From assembly GCA_934202965.1 (NCBI GenBank), contig CAKPYN010000011.1, positions 1 through 64,000 on the forward strand: 64,000 nt of DNA, read 5' to 3'. Numbering within the stretch: the first letter of the stretch is position 1; the number at the start of each line of letters is the position of its first letter. A model generated the notes under the pieces. The model searched no databases, was not told where the DNA came from, and saw nothing but the letters and a program-made list of their open reading frames with translations. This stretch comes from an uncultured Megasphaera sp. GTDB taxonomy: Bacteria > Bacillota > Negativicutes > Veillonellales > Megasphaeraceae. The translations under genes were made by a program, and so were the position numbers. Positions 25,520-33,215 of the stretch are shown piece after piece.

Positions 25520-26541
25520 TGATTCAATTTAAAGATATTAGTAAATCATTTAAAACAAAAACAGGAACGGTGCATGCACTGCAGCATGTTTCCTTAAAAA
25601 TTGAAGACGGAGACATGTTTGGTGTCATCGGTTTTAGCGGCGCCGGTAAATCTACATTGCTGCGTATGGTAAATGCCTTGGAAGTGCCGACAGAAGGACA
25701 TGTCGAAATTGACGGGAAGAATATAGATACGCTGCCCCATAAAGAATTGCGTCAGGTGCGTAAGAGAATTGGCATGGTATTTCAGCAGTTTAATTTGCTG
25801 GAATCGCGAACCGTATATGACAATATAGCCATTCCGCTGCGATTAAATAAAGCAGATCATGTACAATTAGATAATACAGTAAAAAAATTATTAAAATTTA
25901 TTAATTTGGAAGATAAAGCCGATGTGTATCCGGCACAATTATCAGGCGGCCAAAAACAGCGGGTTGGTATTGCCAGAGCGCTTGCGACCAATCCATCTAT
26001 TTTGTTATGTGATGAAGCAACCAGCGCATTGGATCCGGAAACAACGGAAGCGATTTTGCAATTATTGGAACGTATTAACAAGGAATTGAATATTACCATT
26101 TTGATTGTTACCCATGAAATCCAAGTTATTCAGCGTCTTTGCAATCGCGTAGCTGTTATGGAACATGGCCAAGTCGTAGAAAGCGGCTCCGTACTGGATG
26201 TGTTCAGCAATCCCCAGCAGGATATTACTAAGCGGTTTATTCAATCGGTTATTCCCGATACAATTCCGGATACAATAGTACAAGAAATCCGTGCGCAAAA
26301 AGAAAATTATAAGATTATTAAAGTCCGCTTTTTAGGAAAAAAGGCAAATGATAACGTGTTATATCATATTAATAAAACCTATCCAGTAACGACGAACGTA
26401 TTGTTTGCTTCCGTAAGCGAATTGCAAAAGACTGTGCTCGGTATCTTTATTTTACAGATTGTTGGTGATGATGCCTCGATTCAGCAGGTGATGGATTATA
26501 TCAATAGTAAGGATTTACAATGGCAGGAGGTTGAAATCTGA
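25519..26541 (+). CDS. metN: MetN-type ABC transporter ATPase with NIL domain
   Basis: The 340-residue ATPase has Walker A GFSGAGKS at 38-45, Q-loop QQFNLL, signature LSGGQKQR, Walker B LLCDEATSALD and the switch His in VTHE. Residues from about 265 form a C-terminal NIL (ACT-like) domain, in which cytoplasmic methionine inhibits transport in E. coli MetN. The NIL domain here is complete. The Cys T-box upstream suggests that the imported substrate is cysteine, cystine or a derivative rather than methionine, although the family name is kept. Start and stop overlap its neighbours by one base on both sides. Confidence 0.93.
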   Translation: MIQFKDISKSFKTKTGTVHALQHVSLKIEDGDMFGVIGFSGAGKSTLLRMVNALEVPTEGHVEIDGKNIDTLPHKELRQVRKRIGMVFQQFNLLESRTVYDNIAIPLRLNKADHVQLDNTVKKLLKFINLEDKADVYPAQLSGGQKQRVGIARALATNPSILLCDEATSALDPETTEAILQLLERINKELNITILIVTHEIQVIQRLCNRVAVMEHGQVVESGSVLDVFSNPQQDITKRFIQSVIPDTIPDTIVQEIRAQKENYKIIKVRFLGKKANDNVLYHINKTYPVTTNVLFASVSELQKTVLGIFILQIVGDDASIQQVMDYINSKDLQWQEVEI

Positions 26542-27203
26542 TGGAAGCTACATTAGGCGTACCGATGTCGCAAATTATTTTGGCAGCTGAACAAACAATA
26601 TATATGGTATTCGTGTCTTTGTGTATTGGTACGGTACTGGCAATTATCATGGCTGTGGTGTTGGTATTGACGAACTCCGATGGGATATTAAAAAATAAGC
26701 CCGTATTCATGGTGTTAAATACGATTATAAATATTATCCGCAGTGTACCGTTTATTATTTTGATGGTTTTTATTTTGCCGTTGACGAAAATGATTGTAGG
26801 CACGCGAATTGGCACGACGGCAGCCTTAGTACCGCTAGTCATTTTTATTGCACCGTATTTGACGCGTCTTTTTGAAAATTCTATTCTAGAAGTCAGCAAG
26901 GGCATTATAGAAGCAGCCCAGTCTATGGGAGCATCCTATTTTGAAATTATTTGGTATTTTCTGCTTCCAGAAGCGAAAGGGTCGCTTATTTTGTCGATTA
27001 CGACAGGGACGATTGGTTTGATTGGCGCCACGGCCATGGCTGGTGTTATTGGCGCAGGCGGAGTAGGTGATTTGGCACTTACTTATGGCTATGAACGACT
27101 CAATACACCGCTTATGTTGTTTACGGTTGTGATTTTAGTTATTTTTGTACAAATTATTCAATCAATTGGCAATCATTTTGCGTATAAAACGCGGAATCAT
27201 TAA
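26541..27203 (+). CDS. metI: MetI-type ABC transporter permease
   Basis: The 220-residue inner-membrane permease has five to six helices and the EAA coupling loop (EAAQSMGASYFEIIWYFLLPEA, shortened here to its core AAQSMGAS...LPEA, about residues 130-151) that contacts MetN. The start TGATGG overlaps the metN stop. It pairs with MetN and the lipoprotein at 27227 in one uptake system. Confidence 0.94.
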   Translation: MEATLGVPMSQIILAAEQTIYMVFVSLCIGTVLAIIMAVVLVLTNSDGILKNKPVFMVLNTIINIIRSVPFIILMVFILPLTKMIVGTRIGTTAALVPLVIFIAPYLTRLFENSILEVSKGIIEAAQSMGASYFEIIWYFLLPEAKGSLILSITTGTIGLIGATAMAGVIGAGGVGDLALTYGYERLNTPLMLFTVVILVIFVQIIQSIGNHFAYKTRNH

Positions 27204-27226
27204 TATATCATTAGGGGGAAGTTGTG

Positions 27227-28060
27227 ATGAAATTAGGAAAATGGAAAAAATTAAGTGTGTTGGCATTAGCGGTAGTAGTTGGTGTAGCTGCGTTGGCAGG
27301 ATGCGGTGGTAATACGGCAAATGGCGGCGATAAAAAAGAACTGACATATAGTAAATCTCAAGGCCCGTATTCCGATTTGTTTGAAAAAGGGATTAAACCG
27401 ATTTTGGAAAAGAAAGGTTATAAAGTAACGGGCAAGGATATGTCTGAATTATTGCAGGCCGATGTGGCACTCAATGAAGGCGAAGTAGATTTTAACGTAG
27501 AACAGCACACGGCATATATGGAAAACTTCAATGAAAAACAGGGCGGCCATTTGGTTGCGTTAACACCAATTCCGACCGTTCCAGCCGGTATCTACGCTGG
27601 TTCCAAAACATCATTGGATCAGGTAGCTGATGGCGATACGGTTGCCGTTCCGAATGATGCTGCTAATACGGCACGGGCCTATGCGTTACTGCAAAAAATT
27701 GGCTGGATTAAATTAAATCCGGATAAAGATTTATCTACGGTTACGCAGCAGGACATTGTAGAAAATCCGCATCATCTTAAATTTACGGAAATGAAATCCC
27801 TGACGATTCCGGGTGTTCGCAATGATTTTGATTTTATCGTTATTACTGGTTCTATCGTATACAATGCGAAGATCGATCCGTCTACGGCATTGGCCAAAGA
27901 AGATATTTTGCCGCATTTACTGCTGCAGCTTGTTGTAGAAGATAAAAACAAAGATGCACAGTGGGCTAAAGATATTGTAGCAGCTTACCACTCTGACGAA
28001 TTTAAAAAATACATGAAAGAAAATAATAATGGCTTGTGGTTCGTTCCGGAAGATAAATAA
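27227..28060 (+). CDS. MetQ/NlpA-family binding lipoprotein, divergent
   Basis: The 277-residue protein has a signal peptide and lipobox (ALAGC, lipidated Cys at about 26), then the NlpA fold with ELTYSKSQGPYSDLF, NVEQHTAYME, VPNDAANTARA and FTEMKSLTIPG. The usual PNDPTNGGRA of MetQ is VPNDAANTARA and the RSLDD block is replaced by IPGVRNDFD, so the binding pocket differs from the SAM-controlled MetQ of the window. Together with the Cys T-box this favours a cysteine-type ligand over methionine. The ATG at 27227 is preferred over the GTG one codon earlier, being 6 nt from AGGGGGAA. Confidence 0.9.
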   Translation: MKLGKWKKLSVLALAVVVGVAALAGCGGNTANGGDKKELTYSKSQGPYSDLFEKGIKPILEKKGYKVTGKDMSELLQADVALNEGEVDFNVEQHTAYMENFNEKQGGHLVALTPIPTVPAGIYAGSKTSLDQVADGDTVAVPNDAANTARAYALLQKIGWIKLNPDKDLSTVTQQDIVENPHHLKFTEMKSLTIPGVRNDFDFIVITGSIVYNAKIDPSTALAKEDILPHLLLQLVVEDKNKDAQWAKDIVAAYHSDEFKKYMKENNNGLWFVPEDK

Positions 28061-28076
28061 CGGCCGCAGTATATAG

Positions 28077-28125
28077 AACAGTCTTTGTACTAGAAAATGG
28101 TCTCTGGTGCAAAGGCTGTTTTTAT
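28077..28125 (+). terminator. Terminator of the M20-metNIQ operon
   Basis: AACAGTCTTTGTAC pairs with GTGCAAAGGCTGTT (wobble and one mismatch), followed by TTTAT. Confidence 0.7.
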
Positions 28126-28127
28126 AT

Positions 28128-28156
28128 TTGTCAAAACCGAATTAAATCAGTACAAT
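28128..28156 (+). promoter_or_regulatory. Promoter of the methyltransferase-CsoR gene
   Basis: TTGTCA, 17-bp spacer, TACAAT, about 34 bases ahead of the start. No obvious GC-rich inverted repeat of the CsoR operator type was seen at the promoter. Confidence 0.6.
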
Positions 28157-28189
28157 AAAGGAAAAGTATATACAAAGGCTGGGAACGAA

Positions 28190-29128
28190 ATGGATAAAGA
28201 ACATGTTTTTTTTGAAAATTATGCTCCGACGTGGGACCGGGACCGCAAAGAGAATAAAAAAATACTGCAGGATTTGATGCAGCTGGTACAGCTCAAGCCG
28301 GGCAGCCGTGTATTGGACGTTGGCTGCGGTACAGGCGTACTGATCCCGTATTTGCAGGAAGCAGTCGGCGAAGAAGGTCGTGTAGAAGCATTGGATTATT
28401 CGCAGCAAATGCTGGATAAGGCGAAAGAAAAGTTTGCTCATTTGCCGCACGTTTCTTTCACAGAAGGGAATATTTTAAAATATTCCCTGCCGGAGAAATA
28501 CTACGACGCGATTATTTGTCTTAATTTTTATCCGCATATCAGTCGGCACAGCCGTGATTTTATCAAAAAAATGAACAAGGCATTGAAAGATGACGGCATG
28601 CTCGTCATCATGCATGACATGCCGCGGCAAAAAGTAAATACCATTCATCAGGATGTTAAAGGAAGCCAGCCGCTGCTGCCGCCGGTAGATGTACTGGAAG
28701 CTAATCTCATCAGTGCCGGATTTTCCGTGCAGATTGCGATGGATACGGAGTCGTTTTATCTCGTCAAAGTAGTCAAATACTTGGAAATGCCGTATATTCA
28801 TTATCAGGAAGAAGAACAGGCAGAGGCAGCCGCACCGGTGTCCTGCCGTCAGCATAGCCATCAGCACAGTCATGAGCAGACTAAAATCGTATTAAACCGG
28901 CTGGCCCGGGTCAGCGGCCATTTGGAAGCGATTCGGAGAATGGTGGAAGATGGGCGGGACTGCAGCGATGTGTTGGTACAGTTGGCAGCAGTGGATTCGG
29001 CGATTGTCAGTGTCAGCAAGGTGGTATTAAAGGACCATATTGACCACTGTATTGTCGATGCTGCCAAAGAAAATGACCTGCAGTCTGTAGAAAATTTAAA
29101 GAAAGCGATTAGTACATTTATAAAATAA
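28190..29128 (+). CDS. SAM-dependent methyltransferase fused to a CsoR-family metal sensor domain
   Basis: The 312-residue protein has two parts. Residues about 1-205 are a class I methyltransferase with the SAM loop VLDVGCGTGVL at 41-51, the acidic ALDYSQQML strand end and a later NFYPH motif. After an acidic, Ala-rich linker comes HSHQHSHE (222-229) and then, at about 232-312, a complete CsoR/RcnR-type four-helix domain (RLARVSGHLEAIRRM, LKDHIDHCIVDA). Cys258, His283 and Cys287 have the spacing of the Cu(I) ligands C36, H61 and C65 of Mycobacterium tuberculosis CsoR. CsoR proteins are normally about 90-residue DNA-binding repressors, so the fusion is unusual. The ATG at 28190 fits the domain start; the ribosome site (GGGAACGAA) is weak. 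Confidence 0.85.
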   Translation: MDKEHVFFENYAPTWDRDRKENKKILQDLMQLVQLKPGSRVLDVGCGTGVLIPYLQEAVGEEGRVEALDYSQQMLDKAKEKFAHLPHVSFTEGNILKYSLPEKYYDAIICLNFYPHISRHSRDFIKKMNKALKDDGMLVIMHDMPRQKVNTIHQDVKGSQPLLPPVDVLEANLISAGFSVQIAMDTESFYLVKVVKYLEMPYIHYQEEEQAEAAAPVSCRQHSHQHSHEQTKIVLNRLARVSGHLEAIRRMVEDGRDCSDVLVQLAAVDSAIVSVSKVVLKDHIDHCIVDAAKENDLQSVENLKKAISTFIK

Positions 29129-29205
29129 CGGTGCTTTATAGTCGAATAGAATAAAACTATGGTATAATTAACATATATGTTGCATGCAGTAAAGGATGTG
29201 ATTTC

Positions 29206-30009
29206 ATGCAGTTTCGCGTGTTATTAGGTGATATAACGACGTGGCAGGCTGATGCGATTGTCAATTCAGCAAGTTCTAGTTTGTTGGGCATGAGTGGTTC
29301 TATAGATAATGCGATTCATCGGGCAGGCGGTATCTCGCTGACGGCGGCGTGCCGTTCGCTGCAGGGATGCCATACGGGCGAAGCTAAAATGACAAAAGGA
29401 TATAAATTACCGGCTAAGTTTGTCATTCACGCAGTCGGGCCTATTTGGGTCGGCGGCAAACGAAATGAAGAAGCCGAACTGATTTCTTGCTACCGCAAGA
29501 GTATCCATATTGCAGAGGAAGCCAATCTGCATTATATTGCATTTACCTCGATCAGTACGGAAGACAAACGGTATCCGCGGCAGCGGGCAGCCAGTGCCGT
29601 GATTCCTGTTATCATGACAGACGGTACGCCCCTTACTCGTATCGACTTGGTCTGCACGGACCAGACTATGCAAGATACGTATACGCGGGCTGCTGTTATG
29701 TTTTGGCTGCAGCATCTCAACGAAGCGCATAAGGATGAATTAGTGCCTATGGTAGAAGAAGCCATGATTTCACTGGTCATGCTGCGTATCGAATCGGATA
29801 AGCCAGATCCTATCGCCTTGGCTGAACGAGTACGCAACATGAAGCGAGTTTTGCGGCCGTTTTTGGATATGAGCCAGCCGCGCAGTATCATGGATATTGA
29901 AAAAGCAGCCGATATGGTCATGCAGACCTATGCAGAAACCGGCAGTGCAATCAAAGAAGGCAATGGGCTGGAAGATATTCTGCCCAACTACTGCCAGGAA
30001 GAGGAGTAA
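29206..30009 (+). CDS. Macro-domain protein (MacroD-like) with altered catalytic loops
   Basis: Residues 1-160 of this 267-residue protein are a macro domain, the fold that binds ADP-ribose and often removes it from proteins. It keeps LGDITTWQADAIVN, CHTGEAKMTKGY and FVIHAVGPIW. Loop 1, normally VNAAN, reads VNSAS at 19-23; the Gly-rich GGGVDGAIH loop reads MSGSIDNAIH; and the distal STGVYGYP loop reads STEDKRYP. The C-terminal 90 residues are helical and of unknown type. Hydrolase activity is doubtful, ligand binding possible. TATAAT at 29163-29168 supplies the -10. It is followed 3 bp later by the CpXC gene, so both form one unit. Confidence 0.85.
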   Translation: MQFRVLLGDITTWQADAIVNSASSSLLGMSGSIDNAIHRAGGISLTAACRSLQGCHTGEAKMTKGYKLPAKFVIHAVGPIWVGGKRNEEAELISCYRKSIHIAEEANLHYIAFTSISTEDKRYPRQRAASAVIPVIMTDGTPLTRIDLVCTDQTMQDTYTRAAVMFWLQHLNEAHKDELVPMVEEAMISLVMLRIESDKPDPIALAERVRNMKRVLRPFLDMSQPRSIMDIEKAADMVMQTYAETGSAIKEGNGLEDILPNYCQEEE

Positions 30010-30012
30010 TCA

Positions 30013-30807
30013 ATGATGACAGGAACCCATGAAAAAGTACTTGCCCTTACGTGCCCGGCATGCCAAGGACAGGGAACATTTCAAACGTGGGATTGTATAG
30101 ATGGAACCAACAGCCCAGAACTGCGCAAACGCATTCTGACGGATGAAACTTTGTTTTTTTACGAATGCCCCCATTGTCATGAGGCGATTCATGTAGAAAG
30201 CCCTTGTTTGTACATTAACAGACAGGAAAAATGGATGGTCTGGCATATTCCCGATCCCAAAGTACCCGTGACTTCGCAGGAAGTATGCAGTTTTTTGGGT
30301 GAGCCGTCTTTTGATGACTATTTGTGCCGGGCCGCGCTAACCTGGGGTGAATGGCGAGAAAAGATTATCGAAATGGAAAGCAGCTATGATGACCGTCTTT
30401 ATGAAATTATCAAATACGGTGCCTATCAGCTGGTGAAAGAAGCGGACAGAGAAAAACTGCCGCTGGAAGCCTATCATTTGGATTATATCGATGAAATGCG
30501 GCAAAAAGAAACGTTATCTCTTGTTTTTATGGAACGAGACCGCCGGGGGATGGGATATACCTATGAAATTACCCCCAAAGTACGGGAAGTAACGGAAGAT
30601 ATTTTTCTGCCGCTGCTGAAACGGCTTCCCAATATGAACGACAAGGGGAAATTTGAACGATTCGGGTATTCTTGGGCACAGCACATGATGACGTACGTCA
30701 TGCAGGCCGCTTCCTCCGAAGAGGGAAAACATACATACGGACAACTGTTGGGGTTTTGGGTACAAACCTTGGGCAAAGAATTATTTCATGCAGATATAAA
30801 AGCATAA
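30013..30807 (+). CDS. CpXC domain protein
   Basis: The 264-residue protein has an N-terminal CpXC-type zinc-binding part: CPAC at about 14-17, a spacer, CPHCH at about 54-58, followed by LYINRQEKWMVWHIP. The remaining 150 residues are mixed alpha/beta with no family I recognise. CpXC proteins have no defined function. It starts 3 bp after the macro-domain gene (GAGGAG overlaps that gene's end), so a shared pathway, perhaps ADP-ribose signalling, is a reasonable guess only. The hydrogenase gene follows after 67 bp. Confidence 0.75.
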   Translation: MMTGTHEKVLALTCPACQGQGTFQTWDCIDGTNSPELRKRILTDETLFFYECPHCHEAIHVESPCLYINRQEKWMVWHIPDPKVPVTSQEVCSFLGEPSFDDYLCRAALTWGEWREKIIEMESSYDDRLYEIIKYGAYQLVKEADREKLPLEAYHLDYIDEMRQKETLSLVFMERDRRGMGYTYEITPKVREVTEDIFLPLLKRLPNMNDKGKFERFGYSWAQHMMTYVMQAASSEEGKHTYGQLLGFWVQTLGKELFHADIKA

Positions 30808-30874
30808 CAGCCGTATGACTGTTATGTCCTTTTACATATAGGGTTTTTAATCGTATATAAAAGGAGGCATTGCT

Positions 30875-32107
30875 ATGAAATCATTGGATGAGTTGTATTA
30901 TCATATGCTGAAAAGTGCCGCTGTTGATGGCAAAGTCGTCATACCGGAAAACGGGGACGCGCACTTAATCGACTGTCTGCTGCATCCAGATAAACACGCG
31001 CTGGTATGGCGTGTTAAGCCGTGTTTGTGTCCACCCGATGAATCGTCGTGTGCGGCAGCTTGCCAATGGGACGCTATGGTGCCGGGACCGCAGGGCATGG
31101 AAGTAGATGCAGAGACCTGCGTAGGATGCCAGGCCTGTATTGATGCCTGTAAGTTGGGCTCGCTGCAGGCCAATAAAGATATACTGCCGGTTGTCAAAGA
31201 GCTTCACGAATACGACGGGCCTATATATGCGTTGGTAGCACCGGCTGTTTCCGGACAGTTTGGCGATGACGTTACGATAGGAAAACTGCGTACGGCCTTA
31301 AAACAGCTCGGCTTTACCGGCGTGATTGAAGTTGCCGTGTTTGCCGATATTTTGACATTGAAAGAAGCCTTGGAATTTGACAAGAATATTACCAGCGAAA
31401 CGGATTTTCAATTGACAAGCTGCTGCTGTCCCATGTGGATTGCGATGATAAAAAAATTATACCAACAGCTGCTGCCGAATGTTCCCGGTTCCGTATCGCC
31501 GATGATTGCCGGCGGCAGGACGATAAAGAAAATCCATCCGCAGGCCAAAACGGTTTTTATCGGCCCGTGTCTAGCCAAAAAAGCAGAACGGCGTGAAGCT
31601 GATTTAGCTGGTGCTGTTGATTATGTCCTCACCTATCAGGAACTGCGGGATTTATTTTCTGTGACGAATATAGACATTCATTCATTGCCGGAAGACATCA
31701 AGAACCATGCTTCTAAAGCAGGCATTACCTACGCTTTTGCAGGCGGCGTGGCAGAAGCCGTGCGCCGGGCTGTAGAAAAATTGGACCCGCAGCGGCCAAT
31801 TGGCGTCAAACCACGGCAGGCAGACGGCGTACCGGCATGCAAAGCGATGATTCAGGATATCTTAGACGGCAACCGCCAGGGAAATTTCTTTGAAGGCATG
31901 GGCTGCATCGGCGGCTGTGTTGGCGGTCCGAAAGCCATCATTCCCAAAGAAAAAGGCAAAGCCTGCGTAGAAGCTTATGGAGAAGCGGCGCGCTATGAAA
32001 CCCCCATGGAAAACCCGTATGTCATTGAATTATTGAAGAAAATGGGGTTTGAAACAATAGAGGAATTTTTGACGGAAAGTCATTTATACGACAGAGAGTT
32101 TATCTAA
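30875..32107 (+). CDS. Small monomeric [FeFe] hydrogenase-like protein
   Basis: The 410-residue iron protein carries the H-cluster motifs: L1 TSCCCPMW at 181-188, L2 GPCLAKKAE at 230-238 and L3 EGMGCIGGCVGG near 345. One ferredoxin-type motif (Cys82, 85, 88, 92: CVGCQACIDAC) and an extra cysteine cluster (Cys50, 52, 59, 63) precede them. All four cysteines that hold the H-cluster and the proton-relay cysteine can be matched, so it may be catalytic; the L1 triple Cys and L3 MGC differ from classic enzymes and place it among sensory or group D-like members. No maturation genes (hydEFG) are nearby. AAAGGAGG precedes the ATG. Confidence 0.85.
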   Translation: MKSLDELYYHMLKSAAVDGKVVIPENGDAHLIDCLLHPDKHALVWRVKPCLCPPDESSCAAACQWDAMVPGPQGMEVDAETCVGCQACIDACKLGSLQANKDILPVVKELHEYDGPIYALVAPAVSGQFGDDVTIGKLRTALKQLGFTGVIEVAVFADILTLKEALEFDKNITSETDFQLTSCCCPMWIAMIKKLYQQLLPNVPGSVSPMIAGGRTIKKIHPQAKTVFIGPCLAKKAERREADLAGAVDYVLTYQELRDLFSVTNIDIHSLPEDIKNHASKAGITYAFAGGVAEAVRRAVEKLDPQRPIGVKPRQADGVPACKAMIQDILDGNRQGNFFEGMGCIGGCVGGPKAIIPKEKGKACVEAYGEAARYETPMENPYVIELLKKMGFETIEEFLTESHLYDREFI

Positions 32108-32173
32108 AAAGCAATGGAGAACAGAGTATCTGACAAGGTTTTTACACCGGTATACTATCAGACTCGTTGGGAT

Positions 32174-32257
32174 ATAGGGTAATACGCTGCGTATTACCCT
32201 ATAAAACGAAAAGACTGCGCATCGGAGCGAATTGCTTCGTGTCGCAGTCTTTTTTTG
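32174..32257. terminator. Two adjacent hairpins between hydrogenase and the membrane-protein gene
   Basis: ATAGGGTAATACGC / GCGTATTACCCTAT at 32174-32202 is a near-perfect palindrome; AAAAGACTGCG / CGCAGTCTTTTTTT at 32209-32256 is a classic terminator that suits either converging gene. Confidence 0.8.
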
Positions 32258-32277
32258 CAGGTTTTGCAGAATAGAAA

Positions 32278-32973
32278 TTATTTTTGAGAGAACAGCGTTT
32301 CTGTCGGAAAGGATAACGAAGAAGCGTAATCATCGCGGACGGCAATACCGTGCTGTGCAAAATATGTACGCAGTATGACGTAATTTTGTATGGAAATATG
32401 CATGTGGTTAATAAATTCTATACCTTCATGCCCACGGCTGTGTTCGGCAAGGACTAGGGAGGCCTGAGATGATAAATGCTCCAAGCGATGCGCCTGCCTG
32501 CTGCTGTATATGGTAATGCGCGGTCCCCATTCTTCTAATCCTGTCAGTGTACGATGCGCGTAAAAATGAACGTATCGGATATCCGTATCTTTTACAGCGC
32601 AGGCAATACCGTTCCAATCTGTCAACAACAACGCATGATTGCGAATCGTGATGGACTGGGCACTGTAAATACGCTGCAGTAAGGTGACGCCGGCAGCCGT
32701 AATCAGTAAGCCCAATACAGTTACCATACTGCGAAGCGGCCAGGTAGGTATCCAAATCCAGAGGAGAAGTATGATGCAGCCCATGCCTGCGGCAAATGCG
32801 GCGCGGCGATTATCACAGCTTGTGATGAAGCATGAAGACGGCTGTTGGCGGCGAATAGATGCCTGCAGCCGTCGCAGACGTAGTTGGCTGCCCAAGCTAC
32901 GAATAAGTGCATATATAAAACAGGCAGCAGCCAGTGTACATAACGGAATAAAAATTTGATGCAGCCCATTCAT
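32278..32973 (-). CDS. Membrane protein of unknown function
   Basis: The 231-residue protein begins with one transmembrane helix (LHQIFIPLCTLAAACFIYAL), a basic loop of about 40 residues, two more helices at about 60-103, and a C-terminal soluble domain of some 125 residues that looks like a cytoplasmic PH-like domain (RIYSAQSITIRNHALLLTDW). I do not recognise the family. It lies alone on the minus strand and converges with the hydrogenase gene. An ATG with GGAGT upstream is the only sensible start. Confidence 0.6.
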   Translation of the reverse strand: MNGLHQIFIPLCTLAAACFIYALIRSLGSQLRLRRLQASIRRQQPSSCFITSCDNRRAAFAAGMGCIILLLWIWIPTWPLRSMVTVLGLLITAAGVTLLQRIYSAQSITIRNHALLLTDWNGIACAVKDTDIRYVHFYAHRTLTGLEEWGPRITIYSSRQAHRLEHLSSQASLVLAEHSRGHEGIEFINHMHISIQNYVILRTYFAQHGIAVRDDYASSLSFPTETLFSQK

Positions 32974-33112
32974 TAGATGTCACTCCTTTTATGTGATAAT
33001 TATTTTTAATATATTATAATCAGGATGTAAAAAAATAGCAATGGATGATGCGGCAGACATGAAAAAAATGGTTCATAGTTTGTGTAATATATGCCGTTTT
33101 TTAGCAGTAAAA

Positions 33113-33141
33113 TTGACAGAGAAGATAATTGAAAATATAAT
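33113..33141 (+). promoter_or_regulatory. Promoter of the D,D-carboxypeptidase gene
   Basis: TTGACA, 17-bp spacer, TATAAT: exact consensus boxes. Confidence 0.85.
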
Positions 33142-33215
33142 ATAATTATATATGTTTTTAATATATATTAAGAAATGATTACTTTTAGTGTTTTCAATTT
33201 AAGGAAGTGCAGTGT

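Noticed and set aside
32174..32202. The palindrome after the hydrogenase gene as an operator or attachment site
   Set aside because: It is next to a clear terminator and lies between convergent genes, so a second termination or mRNA-end structure is simpler.
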